A DNA stretch of 64,000 nt from Orrella sp037026685. Its GTDB lineage: Bacteria; Pseudomonadota; Gammaproteobacteria; Burkholderiales; Burkholderiaceae_B. Where the stretch lies: contig NZ_JBANET010000001.1 in assembly GCF_037026685.1 (NCBI RefSeq), positions 124,001 to 188,000 of the forward strand, in the 5' to 3' direction. Below, one piece after another: positions 29,154 to 36,981 of this stretch; position 1 is the first letter of the stretch; the number at the start of each line of letters is the position of its first letter. The notes beneath the pieces were generated by a model. That model was not told where the DNA came from. It worked only from the letters and a program-made list of their open reading frames with translations, and did no database searches. The position numbers were made by a program, and so were the translations under genes.

Positions 29154-29960
29154 CTACAGTGCTGCGATACGGCTGTTGCGCAGGTCCGTGACCAGCATGT
29201 GGCCTGGCGCATGGGTGATGCAGAATTGCGGGCGGGTCGAGGCCACCACCGACTGCGGCGTGACGCCGCAAGCCCAGAATACGGGGATCTCGCCGGGGCG
29301 GACCTGGACCGCGTCGCCGTAGTCGGGCCGGCCGATGTCCTGGATGCCGATCAGCGCCGGATCGCCCAGGTGCACGGGCGCGCCATGCACCGACGGAAAG
29401 CGCGAGGTGATCTGCACGGCGCGGATGGCATCGGCCGCCACCATGGGCCGCATGGACACCACCATGGGGCCCCTGAAGGGGCCGGCCGGCGCGGTCTGGA
29501 TGTTGGTGCGGTACATGGGCACGTTGCAGCCCTGCGAAATGTGGCGCACGTCGATGCCGTCGGCCAGCAGCGCTTCCTCGAACGAGAAGGAGCAGCCGAT
29601 CAGGAAGGAAACCAGGTCATCGCGCCATAGGTGCGAAATGTCCAGGGGCTCGTCGACCAGTTCGCCGCCCTGCCAGACGCGATAGCGGGTGACGTCGCTG
29701 CGGATGTCCACGTCCTGGCCCAGCATGGGCAGGAAGGGATCGCCCGGCTCGGACACCGCCAGCAAGGGGCAAGGACGGGGGTTGCGCTGGCAAAAGCGCA
29801 GGAAATCGCCGGCCAGCCCGGCCGGCAGGATGGCCAGGTTGGCCTGCACGCAGCCCGGCGCCACGCCGGCGGTCGGGCCGGTCGCCACCTGCCTGCGTGC
29901 GTCCAGGCGAGCCTGGCGGGCGGCGTTTTCGATGGGCGGACGAAGCGCTGGCGCAACCAT
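29154..29960 (-). CDS. DUF1445 family putative hydro-lyase
   Basis: 268 aa from ATG 29960, chosen because GGGGA lies 8 bp upstream; an ATG at 29978 adds six residues. Family blocks: GPTAGVAPGCVQANLAILP, LRFCQRNPRPCPLL, DIRSDVTRYRVW, FLIGCSFSFEEAL, RNIQTAP-like NIQTAPAGPFRGPMVVSMRP and a C-terminal HAPGHMLVTD. Homologous to the D-glutamate cyclase domain known from vertebrate mitochondria; bacterial members are usually annotated only as putative hydro-lyases. Between the LysR gene and dctP on the same strand, so probably the first enzyme of the cluster. Confidence 0.85.
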   Translation of the reverse strand: MVAPALRPPIENAARQARLDARRQVATGPTAGVAPGCVQANLAILPAGLAGDFLRFCQRNPRPCPLLAVSEPGDPFLPMLGQDVDIRSDVTRYRVWQGGELVDEPLDISHLWRDDLVSFLIGCSFSFEEALLADGIDVRHISQGCNVPMYRTNIQTAPAGPFRGPMVVSMRPMVAADAIRAVQITSRFPSVHGAPVHLGDPALIGIQDIGRPDYGDAVQVRPGEIPVFWACGVTPQSVVASTRPQFCITHAPGHMLVTDLRNSRIAAL

Positions 29961-30096
29961 GCGGTATTTCCCCGGCATACTGTGTTTTTCTTGGGCCCGC
30001 CTGCCCACGCGAGGGGCGGCGCGCGCTGTGGATACGACAGGACGCATTGCACCGCGATCGCCCGGGGCGCGTCCAATCGTATGTTCGGATGCCGGG

Positions 30097-30115
30097 TTAT
30101 AAATTCTGCTTATAA
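30097..30115. promoter_or_regulatory. Inverted repeat, LysR-box candidate
   Basis: TTATAA-N7-TTATAA, containing the T-N11-A pattern typical of LysR-type boxes, in an AT-rich island between the LysR gene and the DUF1445 gene. It overlaps the last codons of the LysR gene. About 140 bp upstream of the DUF1445 start; a plausible activator site for the TRAP/amidase operon. Confidence 0.45.
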
Positions 30116-31036
30116 GGCTGCGCCGCTGCGCGACAGGGTCGAGCCGGGCGCCTGGCGGGCGACTTCCTGCGCCAGCTGCGCGATGGCCCGCCCCACGTGC
30201 GCGTCCGGCCCCTGCAGCCAGGTGGCGGTGAAGTTCAGCGCCTCCAGCGGCTCGGGCTGCTCGACCTGCAGCAGCTCGAGTTCGCCGCTGCGCAGTTCCT
30301 CGCCCAGGAATACCGGCGCGATGACGCTCACGCCGATGGCGTCGCGCGTCATGCGCACCGCCATGCTCAGCGAGGCGTTGCCGTACATGCGCGGCGCCCG
30401 TACCCCGGCGCGCAGCAGCATCGCGCGCACCGATTGGTAGGGCTGGCTGTTGGACGGATAGGTGATGATCGGATGCTGGCCGACCTCGGCCAGCGACAGC
30501 GTGCGTGAACCGAGCTTGAGCGCCGGGCTGGCCACCCAGGCCAGCGGATAGCGGCACAGCGCGATGTTCTCGACCCGCGGCTCCTGGATCGGCCCCATCA
30601 GGAAGGCCACGTCGATCTGGCGGCTCAGCAGCTGGGGCCGCAGCACGTGGGTGGTGTCCACCTCGATCTCCAGGATCAGCGCCGGATGCGCGGCATGCAG
30701 GCGCTCGAGCAAGGTCGAGAGCCAGGTCTGCACGATGGTCTCGGCCACCCCGATGCGCACCGTGCCGCTCATGACGTTCTCCTGCCGCGCGGCCTGCAGC
30801 ATGTCGTGGCGCATCTGCAGCATGCGCTCGGCATGCGAGAGCAGTTCGGCGCCCTTGGCCGTCAGCCGTATGCCGCGCGCATCGCGGTCGAACAGCCGCA
30901 CGCCCAGGTGCGATTCGAGCGAGGCGATGCGCTGCGATACGGCGGGCTGGGTGGTGTTGAGCTTTTCCGCCGCGGCGCGAAAGCCGCCCAGTTCGGCCAC
31001 CCACACGAAGGTCTCGATATTGCGCAGGTCTATCAT
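30110..31036 (-). CDS. LysR family transcriptional regulator
   Basis: 308 aa. Winged HTH at residues about 1-60 (FVWVAELGGFRAAAEKLNTT, QPAVSQRIASLESHLG), then a periplasmic-binding-like effector domain (residues 90-300). LysR regulators usually activate a neighbouring gene set in response to its substrate. Encoded upstream of, and on the same strand as, the DUF1445-TRAP-DUF2848-amidase genes; an AT-rich inverted repeat follows it at 30097-30115. It is the probable controller of that cluster; the effector is unknown. Confidence 0.9.
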   Translation of the reverse strand: MIDLRNIETFVWVAELGGFRAAAEKLNTTQPAVSQRIASLESHLGVRLFDRDARGIRLTAKGAELLSHAERMLQMRHDMLQAARQENVMSGTVRIGVAETIVQTWLSTLLERLHAAHPALILEIEVDTTHVLRPQLLSRQIDVAFLMGPIQEPRVENIALCRYPLAWVASPALKLGSRTLSLAEVGQHPIITYPSNSQPYQSVRAMLLRAGVRAPRMYGNASLSMAVRMTRDAIGVSVIAPVFLGEELRSGELELLQVEQPEPLEALNFTATWLQGPDAHVGRAIAQLAQEVARQAPGSTLSRSGAAL

Positions 31037-31169
31037 GGCAGGCGGCAGTAGGGGTCGGGATATGGGCGTATTATGTCAGCCTCGCGGCGGCAGCCCCTTG
31101 CCGCCGGCATGCCAAGGGCGGCAGCCTTCATGCAAGGCTCGCCGTCCGCCGAACGACTGGAGACGATTC

Positions 31170-32111
31170 ATGCCCCGGACCGGCGCCAGCCCCACCGCCG
31201 GCTCCCCCGCTCGCGCCCTGCCCCCCGCCGGCCAGATGCTGGGCGGGGTGGCCTTGCTGTACCTGTCCATGTGGTGCCTGGCCACGCTGGACGCCAGCGG
31301 CAAGTGGGCCATGGCCCAGGGCGCGCCGCTGGTGCTGGTGAGCTGGATGCGCTATGTGGTGCACGTGGTGCTGGTGGCCTTGCTGATCGTGCCGCTGCGC
31401 GGGCTGTCCGTGCTCAAGCCGCGCCAGCTGCGCGACCAGCTGCTGCGCGGCCTGGTGATGCTGGCCGCCACGCTGATGTTCTTTTCCACCTTGCGCTACC
31501 TGCCGCAGGCCGAGGCGACCGCCATCGTGTTCCTGGCGCCCTTGCTGGTGCTGGCCGCCGCCCCCTGGGTGCTCAAGGAGCCGCCCCGGCTGTCGCGCTG
31601 GGTGGCGGCCGGCGTCGGCTTTGCCGGCGTGCTCATCGTGATCCGTCCCGGCTCGGGCCTGCATCCGGTCGGCGTGCTGTGCGGCCTGGTCACGGCCTGC
31701 CTGTTCGCCGGGCAGTTCATCGCCACGCGCAGGCTGGCCGGCGAAAACCCTTTCACCACCCTGCTCTGGAGCGGCGGCGTGGGCGCGGTCGGCATGAGCC
31801 TGATCCTGCCTTTCACGCTGGCCTCCGGCCTGCCCGCCATCGCCCGGCTCGGCACCCTCGAATGGCTGGTGCTGGTCTCGACCGGCATCAGCGGCGGCCT
31901 GGGACACCTGCTGCAGATCCAGGCCTATCGCAACGCGCCGGCCTCGATGCTGGCGCCCTTCGCCTATCTGCAGATCACCTGCGCGGCCACGCTGGGCTGG
32001 CTGATCTGGAGCCACTTTCCCGGCCCGCTGACCTGGCTGGGCATCGGCATCACTTGCGGCAGCGGCGTGGTCATCGCCGTGCTGGAGTGGCGCCGCCAGC
32101 GCGCGGCCTGA
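31170..32111 (+). CDS. DMT superfamily (EamA) transporter
   Basis: 313 aa with ten predicted membrane helices in two EamA repeats (first LYLSMWCLATLDASGKWAM, second GVLCGLVTACLFAGQFIATR). Drug/metabolite-type exporters or importers of small molecules. GGAGA sits 6 bp before ATG 31170. Substrate unknown. Transcribed divergently from the LysR gene, with 133 bp between starts, and so possibly in its control range; the tail converges on the ybbA-like gene. Confidence 0.88.
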   Translation: MPRTGASPTAGSPARALPPAGQMLGGVALLYLSMWCLATLDASGKWAMAQGAPLVLVSWMRYVVHVVLVALLIVPLRGLSVLKPRQLRDQLLRGLVMLAATLMFFSTLRYLPQAEATAIVFLAPLLVLAAAPWVLKEPPRLSRWVAAGVGFAGVLIVIRPGSGLHPVGVLCGLVTACLFAGQFIATRRLAGENPFTTLLWSGGVGAVGMSLILPFTLASGLPAIARLGTLEWLVLVSTGISGGLGHLLQIQAYRNAPASMLAPFAYLQITCAATLGWLIWSHFPGPLTWLGIGITCGSGVVIAVLEWRRQRAA

Positions 32112-32117
32112 ACCGCG

Positions 32118-32891
32118 CTAAGCCGGCACCGCCGCCTCGGCCTGCACCTGCCGCCCGCCCTGCAGCACGATCTGCATGCCGCAGCGCGCGGCCAGCTGCG
32201 GGTCGTGCGTGACCAGCACCAGCGTCGTGCCGTGCTCGCGGTGCAGCGCGAACATCTGCTCGATCACCGCCGCGCCGGTGGCCGCATCCAGGCTGCCGGT
32301 GGGCTCGTCGGCGAACAGCAGGGCCGGCTGCACCACGAAGGCGCGCGCCAGCGACACGCGCTGCTGCTCTCCGCCGGACAGGGTGCGCGGGTAGTGATGC
32401 AGGCGCTGGCCCAGTCCCACCCGCTCAAGCATGGCCTGGGCCGGCTCGCGGGCCGGCTTGCCGCTCAGTTCGAGCGGCAGCATCACGTTCTCCAGCGCGG
32501 TCAGGTTGGGCAGCAGCTGGAAGGACTGGAACACGAATCCCACTTCGCTGGCGCGCAGCCGCGCCCGGCCATCCTCGTCCAGGGCGAACAGGTCGTGCCC
32601 GGCCAGCCACACGCGGCCTTGCGAAGGAACATCCAGCCCCGCCATGAGTCCCAGCAAGGTCGACTTGCCCGAACCCGAGCTGCCGGTGATCGCCAGCGCC
32701 GCGCCCTTGGGCACGGTAAAGTCGATATCGTCCAGTATGACGAGTTCGCCTGCGGCATCGCTTACCCGTTTACCCAGGCCCTTGACCATGATCGCATCGC
32801 CGGCCCCGGGCGCCGCGCCGGGGCCGGCCGCGCGGGCGGCGCCGTGCCGGCCAGGGTCAAGCGCCGCTGTCACATCGGAATTGGAATCCAT
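32118..32891 (-). CDS. ybbA: ABC transporter ATP-binding protein, YbbA/LolD type
   Basis: 257 aa from ATG 32891. Walker A GSSGSGKST (about 70-78), signature LSGGEQQRVSLARAF, Walker B LLFADEPTGS, His switch VTHDP. Closest by pattern to E. coli YbbA (GFVFQSFQLLPNLTALENV), divergently paired with tesA as in enterobacteria. The start is uncertain: ATG 32897 is preceded by AGGA, whereas ATG 32789 gives a 223-aa protein of normal family length and would leave about 100 bp for divergent promoters. No YbbP-type permease follows; the next gene is convergent. Confidence 0.88.
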   Translation of the reverse strand: MDSNSDVTAALDPGRHGAARAAGPGAAPGAGDAIMVKGLGKRVSDAAGELVILDDIDFTVPKGAALAITGSSGSGKSTLLGLMAGLDVPSQGRVWLAGHDLFALDEDGRARLRASEVGFVFQSFQLLPNLTALENVMLPLELSGKPAREPAQAMLERVGLGQRLHHYPRTLSGGEQQRVSLARAFVVQPALLFADEPTGSLDAATGAAVIEQMFALHREHGTTLVLVTHDPQLAARCGMQIVLQGGRQVQAEAAVPA

Positions 32892-33558
32892 GATCATCCG
32901 TTTGTTGTCCTGCATCGTCCTGGCCTGCGCACCGTGGCTGGCCGCCCTCGCTCAGACCGCCGCCCCCGCGCAGGGTTCCGCCCAACCGCCGGTCCGGATC
33001 CTGATCGTCGGAGACAGCCTGAGCGCCGAATATGGTCTCACACGCGGCAGCGGCTGGGTGGCCATCCTGCAGGAGCGGCTGGCGCGGGACTACCCGGGCG
33101 CCCAAGTGGCCAATGCCAGCATCAGCGGCGACACCACCAGCGGCGGCGTCAGCCGGCTGCCGGCCGAACTGGAACGCGTGCAGCCGGACATCGTCATCCT
33201 GGAGCTGGGCTCGAACGACGCCTTGCGCGGCCTGCCGCTGGACATGACCGAGAAGAACCTGCGCACCATGGCCCAGGCGGCCAGGGCCGCGGGGGCACGG
33301 GTGATCATCGCGGGCATGCAGATACCGCCCAACTACGGCAGGCCCTATGCCGAGCGCTTCCGCACGTTGTTCGAGTCGGTCGCGCAGGCCGAGCAGGCCG
33401 AGCTGATCCCCTTCCTGCTCGAAGGCATGGCGCAGGACCGCGCCATGTTCCAGGACGACGCCATCCATCCGACCGAAAAGGCGCAGCCGGTGATCTTCGA
33501 GAACGTGTGGCGGGTGTTGGAGCCGGTGGTGCGGGAGGTTGGCGGGGTGAAGGGGTGA
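32890..33558 (+). CDS. tesA: Periplasmic multifunctional acyl-CoA thioesterase/lysophospholipase
   Basis: 222 aa. Signal peptide (residues 1-21, MIIRLLSCIVLACAPWLAAL). SGNH/GDSL hydrolase with block I GDSLS (Ser43 nucleophile), a Gly in block II (NASISGDT), the Asn block GSNDALRG and the catalytic Asp/His in DDAIHPTEKA. Hydrolyses acyl-thioesters and lysophospholipids in the periplasm. The start codon overlaps that of the divergent ybbA reading, so the two genes' control regions must lie within one another if both starts are right. Confidence 0.92.
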   Translation: MIIRLLSCIVLACAPWLAALAQTAAPAQGSAQPPVRILIVGDSLSAEYGLTRGSGWVAILQERLARDYPGAQVANASISGDTTSGGVSRLPAELERVQPDIVILELGSNDALRGLPLDMTEKNLRTMAQAARAAGARVIIAGMQIPPNYGRPYAERFRTLFESVAQAEQAELIPFLLEGMAQDRAMFQDDAIHPTEKAQPVIFENVWRVLEPVVREVGGVKG

Positions 33559-34041
33559 AGATGGACGGCGATACGTTCGGGGGGGCGCTCGGACACGACA
33601 CGTCCGCCGAGTCCGGGCTTGGTCCGACGCTGGGGGTGTGTGGCGGGGTGGCCGGATTTCAGGCGAATGGCGGATTTCCCGGCGAATGGCGAGCGGACGG
33701 TACGACGCCATGCCAGCCGATCACTGCGTCCAAGAACGTGGCCAGCGCGCCAGTCACGGGGCTGACGCGTCCAATCACGGCACGCCGGTTCGGCTATAGC
33801 GCAAGCCAACACGCTAGACCAACGCGCAGGGCCAAGCTCTGAACGACGCCACGCCATCCTCGGTCTTCCGCCCTTGAAATCTTCGGCCCTGCCCCGATGC
33901 CCTAGCTCTCAAAAGCGGCGGTCGAATGTTCAAGAGGGGTTGCCTGCGCAACCCCTCTTGAACGGCCCTGCAAAGTCTTTCTCTCTTACCCCGACGGCCG
34001 TCGGGCCAGCGGTCCAGCCCCTAGCGCTTCCCCCGCCAACC
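33559..34041. other. 483-bp gene-poor stretch between tesA and ppiD
   Basis: No gene I can support. Minus-strand frames are open (33345-33857) but overlap tesA and show no recognisable domain. GGCGAATGGCG occurs twice in tandem context (33662-33689), and a perfect hairpin lies at 33929-33962. Base composition and codon pattern differ from the flanking genes, which may mean a decayed insertion or non-coding RNA; neither is shown. Confidence 0.5.
33929..33962. terminator. Perfect 15-bp hairpin between convergent tesA and ppiD
   Basis: Arms TTCAAGAGGGGTTGC and GCAACCCCTCTTGAA around a CTGC loop, 80 bp beyond the ppiD stop and 371 bp beyond tesA. No T-tract on either strand. Probably a bidirectional terminator or mRNA-stabilising stem. 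Confidence 0.55.
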
Positions 34042-35991
34042 CTACTCGCTCCTTTCCCCCTGAATCGCCGCCTCAGCCGCCGGCAGCACCCGTGTGTCGA
34101 ATTGCTGGCGCATCATCCTGAGCACCGCCTCCTGCTCGGCCTCGCCCCAGATCCGCGCCAGTTGCGCGCGCAGGGATTGGGCTTGCTCTTCGGACGGCTT
34201 GCCCGGCTCGACCGCTTCGATGCGGGCGATCACGTAGTCGCTGCCTTGCGCCGTGCCCACATAGGCCGGCAGCGTTTCGTGGGGCGCGCGCATGACGGCC
34301 TCCAGCACCTCGCGCGGCAGGCCTTCGGCGGTCTGGCGGCTGACCGAATGCGGTTCGCCGAAGCCTTCGGGGGCGCTGTCCGAAGCCGGCGCCTGCTCCA
34401 GCGTCTTGAGCGCTGCCTGGCCGGCGTCATGGGCCGCTTGCGCGGCACGCTCGGCGAGCAGGCGCTCGCGCACCTGGGCGCTGACCTGCTCCAGCGCCGG
34501 CACCTGCGCGGGCGTGACCTCGGCCACGCGCACCGCCACCAGCACGCCGGGCGAAACCTCGATCACGCCCGAATTGAGCTTCTGGCCCAGCACTTCGGCC
34601 GAGAACAAGGCCTCGCGCACGCGGGGATTGTCCAGCAGCTCGGCATCCGGGCCCGCGGCCGCGGCATCCGGGCCGGCCTGCCCGGCATCCAGCAGGCCGG
34701 TCCGGGTGATGCCGCCGGCGCTGCGCACCTGCACGCCCACGCTGTCGGCCACCGGCTGCAGGCTGTCGCGCTGGTCGTAGACCAGCTGGGTCAGCTTGGT
34801 GCTCATGTCGGCAAAACGCTCGCTGGCCAGCTGCTTGCGGATCTCGTCGCGGATCTGTTCACGCACCTCGTCCAGCGGCTTGATATCGGCCGGCTGCAGG
34901 TCGGTCAGCTTGACGACGTGAAAGCCGAACTGGCTTTGCACCACGCCCGACACCTGGTCCTTGTCCTTCAGGCCGTAGATGGCCTTTTCCACCGGCTCGA
35001 CCAGCATGCCGGGGCTGATCCAGCCCAGGTCGCCGCCGCTGGCGGCCGAACCCGGATCCTGCGAGTGCTCGCGGGCCAGCTCGGCGAAGCGGCCGGGGTC
35101 GGCAGCGGCTTGGCGGGCCAGTTCCTCGGCCCGGCCGCGCGCGGCCTGCGCATCGCCGCCGGACTCGATCAGGATGTGCGCGGCACGCCGGCGCTCGGGC
35201 GTGCCAAAGCGAGACTTGTTCTGTTCGTAGTAGCCGGCGATGTCGGCGTCGCCGATTTCGATGCCCTGGCTGGCGGCGGCCTCGTCGATGACGACGTATT
35301 GCGCGCGCACGTGCTCGGGCACTTCCAGCGACTGCGCGTGGGCGTCGTACCAGGCCTGGATATCGGCCTGGCTGACCTGCACGCCGTCGCGGTATTGCGC
35401 GGCCTCGAAGCGGCGCAGGCGCAGCGTGCGGGTCTCGGTCAGGGCCGCCTGCAGGCTGGCCAGCACGGTATCGGGCACGCCGGCCGATTCGGCCACCGGC
35501 TGCAGCACCTGCGCCGTGGCCAGGTCGCGCCGCAGGCCGGCCTCGAAGCCGGCCGGCGTCAGCCCCTGGGCGGCCAGGGCCTGGCGGTAGCGCTCGGGAG
35601 AGAAGCGGCCGTCCTCCTGCACTTGCGGGATGCCGGCGATGGTGCGGCGCAGGGTTTCGTCCGAGACCGAATAGCGGCCTTCGGCGGCCGCGTTGGCCAC
35701 CACCCGCGTGTCGATCATCTGGTCGAGCAGGCGGCGGCGCAGCTCCGGCGTATCGAGCGCGCTCGCGTCGAACTGCGAACCCAGCATGGCGCGGTACTGC
35801 TCCAGCTGCTGGGCGCGCACCCGGTCGAACTCCTGCTGCGTGATCGGCTCGCCGCGCACGCTGGCCAGTTCGGTGTCGCGCGAATTAAAGCTCATGTAGC
35901 CTTCCATGCCGAAAAACACGAACGACGGCACGACCAGCAACAGCAGCAGGAACATCGCCACGCGGCGATTATTGCGAATGATATCGAACAT
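34042..35991 (-). CDS. ppiD: Peptidyl-prolyl cis-trans isomerase, PpiD/SurA N-terminal type
   Basis: 649 aa. Short cytoplasmic N-terminus, one membrane anchor (residues about 12-29, VAMFLLLLLVVPSFVFFGM), SurA_N-like chaperone region, a parvulin (PpiC) domain at about 265-360 (AHILIESGGDAQ; GGDLGWISPGMLVEP; SQFGFHVVKLTD) and a C-terminal helical domain. PpiD sits at the SecYEG exit and helps fold periplasmic and outer-membrane proteins. Length and layout match the E. coli protein (623 aa). Upstream lies an isolated intrinsic terminator (36035-36059), so its own promoter must be close to the start or readthrough must occur. Confidence 0.93.
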   Translation of the reverse strand: MFDIIRNNRRVAMFLLLLLVVPSFVFFGMEGYMSFNSRDTELASVRGEPITQQEFDRVRAQQLEQYRAMLGSQFDASALDTPELRRRLLDQMIDTRVVANAAAEGRYSVSDETLRRTIAGIPQVQEDGRFSPERYRQALAAQGLTPAGFEAGLRRDLATAQVLQPVAESAGVPDTVLASLQAALTETRTLRLRRFEAAQYRDGVQVSQADIQAWYDAHAQSLEVPEHVRAQYVVIDEAAASQGIEIGDADIAGYYEQNKSRFGTPERRRAAHILIESGGDAQAARGRAEELARQAAADPGRFAELAREHSQDPGSAASGGDLGWISPGMLVEPVEKAIYGLKDKDQVSGVVQSQFGFHVVKLTDLQPADIKPLDEVREQIRDEIRKQLASERFADMSTKLTQLVYDQRDSLQPVADSVGVQVRSAGGITRTGLLDAGQAGPDAAAAGPDAELLDNPRVREALFSAEVLGQKLNSGVIEVSPGVLVAVRVAEVTPAQVPALEQVSAQVRERLLAERAAQAAHDAGQAALKTLEQAPASDSAPEGFGEPHSVSRQTAEGLPREVLEAVMRAPHETLPAYVGTAQGSDYVIARIEAVEPGKPSEEQAQSLRAQLARIWGEAEQEAVLRMMRQQFDTRVLPAAEAAIQGERSE

Positions 35992-36034
35992 GGGGTATCC
36001 GACTGAGCCGCCCGGCACACGGCCAGGGCAGCAT

Positions 36035-36059
36035 AAAAAAAGGCGAACCGGATTCGCCT
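36035..36059 (-). terminator. Intrinsic terminator without an upstream gene
   Basis: On the minus strand AGGCGAA-TCCGG-TTCGCCT followed by seven T residues, a textbook intrinsic terminator. It points towards ppiD, but the nearest genes upstream are on the plus strand. It could end a short leader RNA or small RNA (see 36035-36092), or be the remnant of a former neighbour's terminator. Confidence 0.75.
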
Positions 36060-36092
36060 CGCATCCACCTGCCCGGACGGGCCGGGCAAAAC
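36035..36092 (-). ncRNA. Candidate small or leader RNA upstream of ppiD
   Basis: A minus-strand promoter-like pair, TTAAAG (36121-36126) and TAAACT (36099-36104) with a 16-bp spacer, would start an RNA near 36092. It would fold into TGCCCGG-N5-CCGGGCA (36070-36088) and then the intrinsic terminator at 36035-36059, giving about 58 nt. Speculative: the -35 match is weak. Confidence 0.3.
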
Positions 36093-36204
36093 GACCGCAG
36101 TTTACCACCATGTCAGCGGCCTTTAAGCGGGCCGCCGGCGCGCCGGCGGGCCTGCTGTATCCTAGGCGTTTGCGCCGCCGCGCGCCTGCGCCCTTGCCGC
36201 TTCC

Positions 36205-36954
36205 ATGTCCCTGACCGCCCTGCCCGACTGGCCCTATCCGCCTTTGATCGCCCACCGCGGCGGCGGCGTGCTCGCGCCCGAGAACACGCTCGCGGGCCTG
36301 CGCGCCGGCCGCGCGCACGGCTACGACATGGCCGAGTACGACGCCAAGCTCAGCCTGGACCGCGTGCCGCTGCTGATGCACGACGACACCGTGGACCGGA
36401 CCACGGACGGCACGGGGGCGGCGGCGCAAAAGACCTATGCCGAAATGGCCGCGCTCGATGCCGGCAGCTGGCATTCGCCGCCCTATGCCGGCGAGCCGGT
36501 GCCCGCGCTGCGCGCGGTGGCGCGCTATACGCTGGCCAACGGCATGGCCAGCAACGTCGAGATCAAGCCGTGCCCGGGACGCGAGGCCCAGACCGGCACG
36601 CTGGTGGCCCAGGCCGTGCGCGAGCTCTGGCGCGAGGCGGCGCGCGCGCCCCTGCTTTCGTCCTTCTCCGAGACCGCGCTGGCCGCCGCGGCCCGCGCCG
36701 CGCCCGAGCTGCCCCGCGCCCTGCTGCTCGAAGCGGCGCTGCCGCACGATTGGCTCGAACGCCTGCGGCGCCACGGCTGCATCGCGCTGAACATGAACGA
36801 GCGCCACATTACCGCCGAGATCGCCGAGCGCGTGCGCGCGGCGGGCTTTCGCCTGGGCGCCTGGACCGTCAACGACCCGGCGCGCGCCGCGCTGCTCAGG
36901 GACTGGGGCGTGGACAGCCTGATCACCGACCGAATCGACCTGCTGCGGCCCTGA
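36205..36954 (+). CDS. ugpQ: Glycerophosphodiester phosphodiesterase
   Basis: 249 aa. GDPD motifs: HRGGG at 17-21, APENT at 24-28, a metal site EYDAKLS, the catalytic HDDT at 59-62, and EIKP in the core. Hydrolyses glycerophosphodiesters from phospholipid turnover to glycerol 3-phosphate plus alcohol. No signal peptide, so cytoplasmic (UgpQ type). A -10-like TATCCT at 36158-36163. Followed by rlmJ after 27 bp on the same strand. Confidence 0.92.
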   Translation: MSLTALPDWPYPPLIAHRGGGVLAPENTLAGLRAGRAHGYDMAEYDAKLSLDRVPLLMHDDTVDRTTDGTGAAAQKTYAEMAALDAGSWHSPPYAGEPVPALRAVARYTLANGMASNVEIKPCPGREAQTGTLVAQAVRELWREAARAPLLSSFSETALAAAARAAPELPRALLLEAALPHDWLERLRRHGCIALNMNERHITAEIAERVRAAGFRLGAWTVNDPARAALLRDWGVDSLITDRIDLLRP

Positions 36955-36981
36955 GCCGCGGCGCTGCTACGGATAACCGCC

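Noticed and set aside
33345..33857. 170-aa minus-strand frame over the tesA end and spacer
   Set aside because: Overlaps tesA by over 200 bp, has no ribosome site and no recognisable domain.
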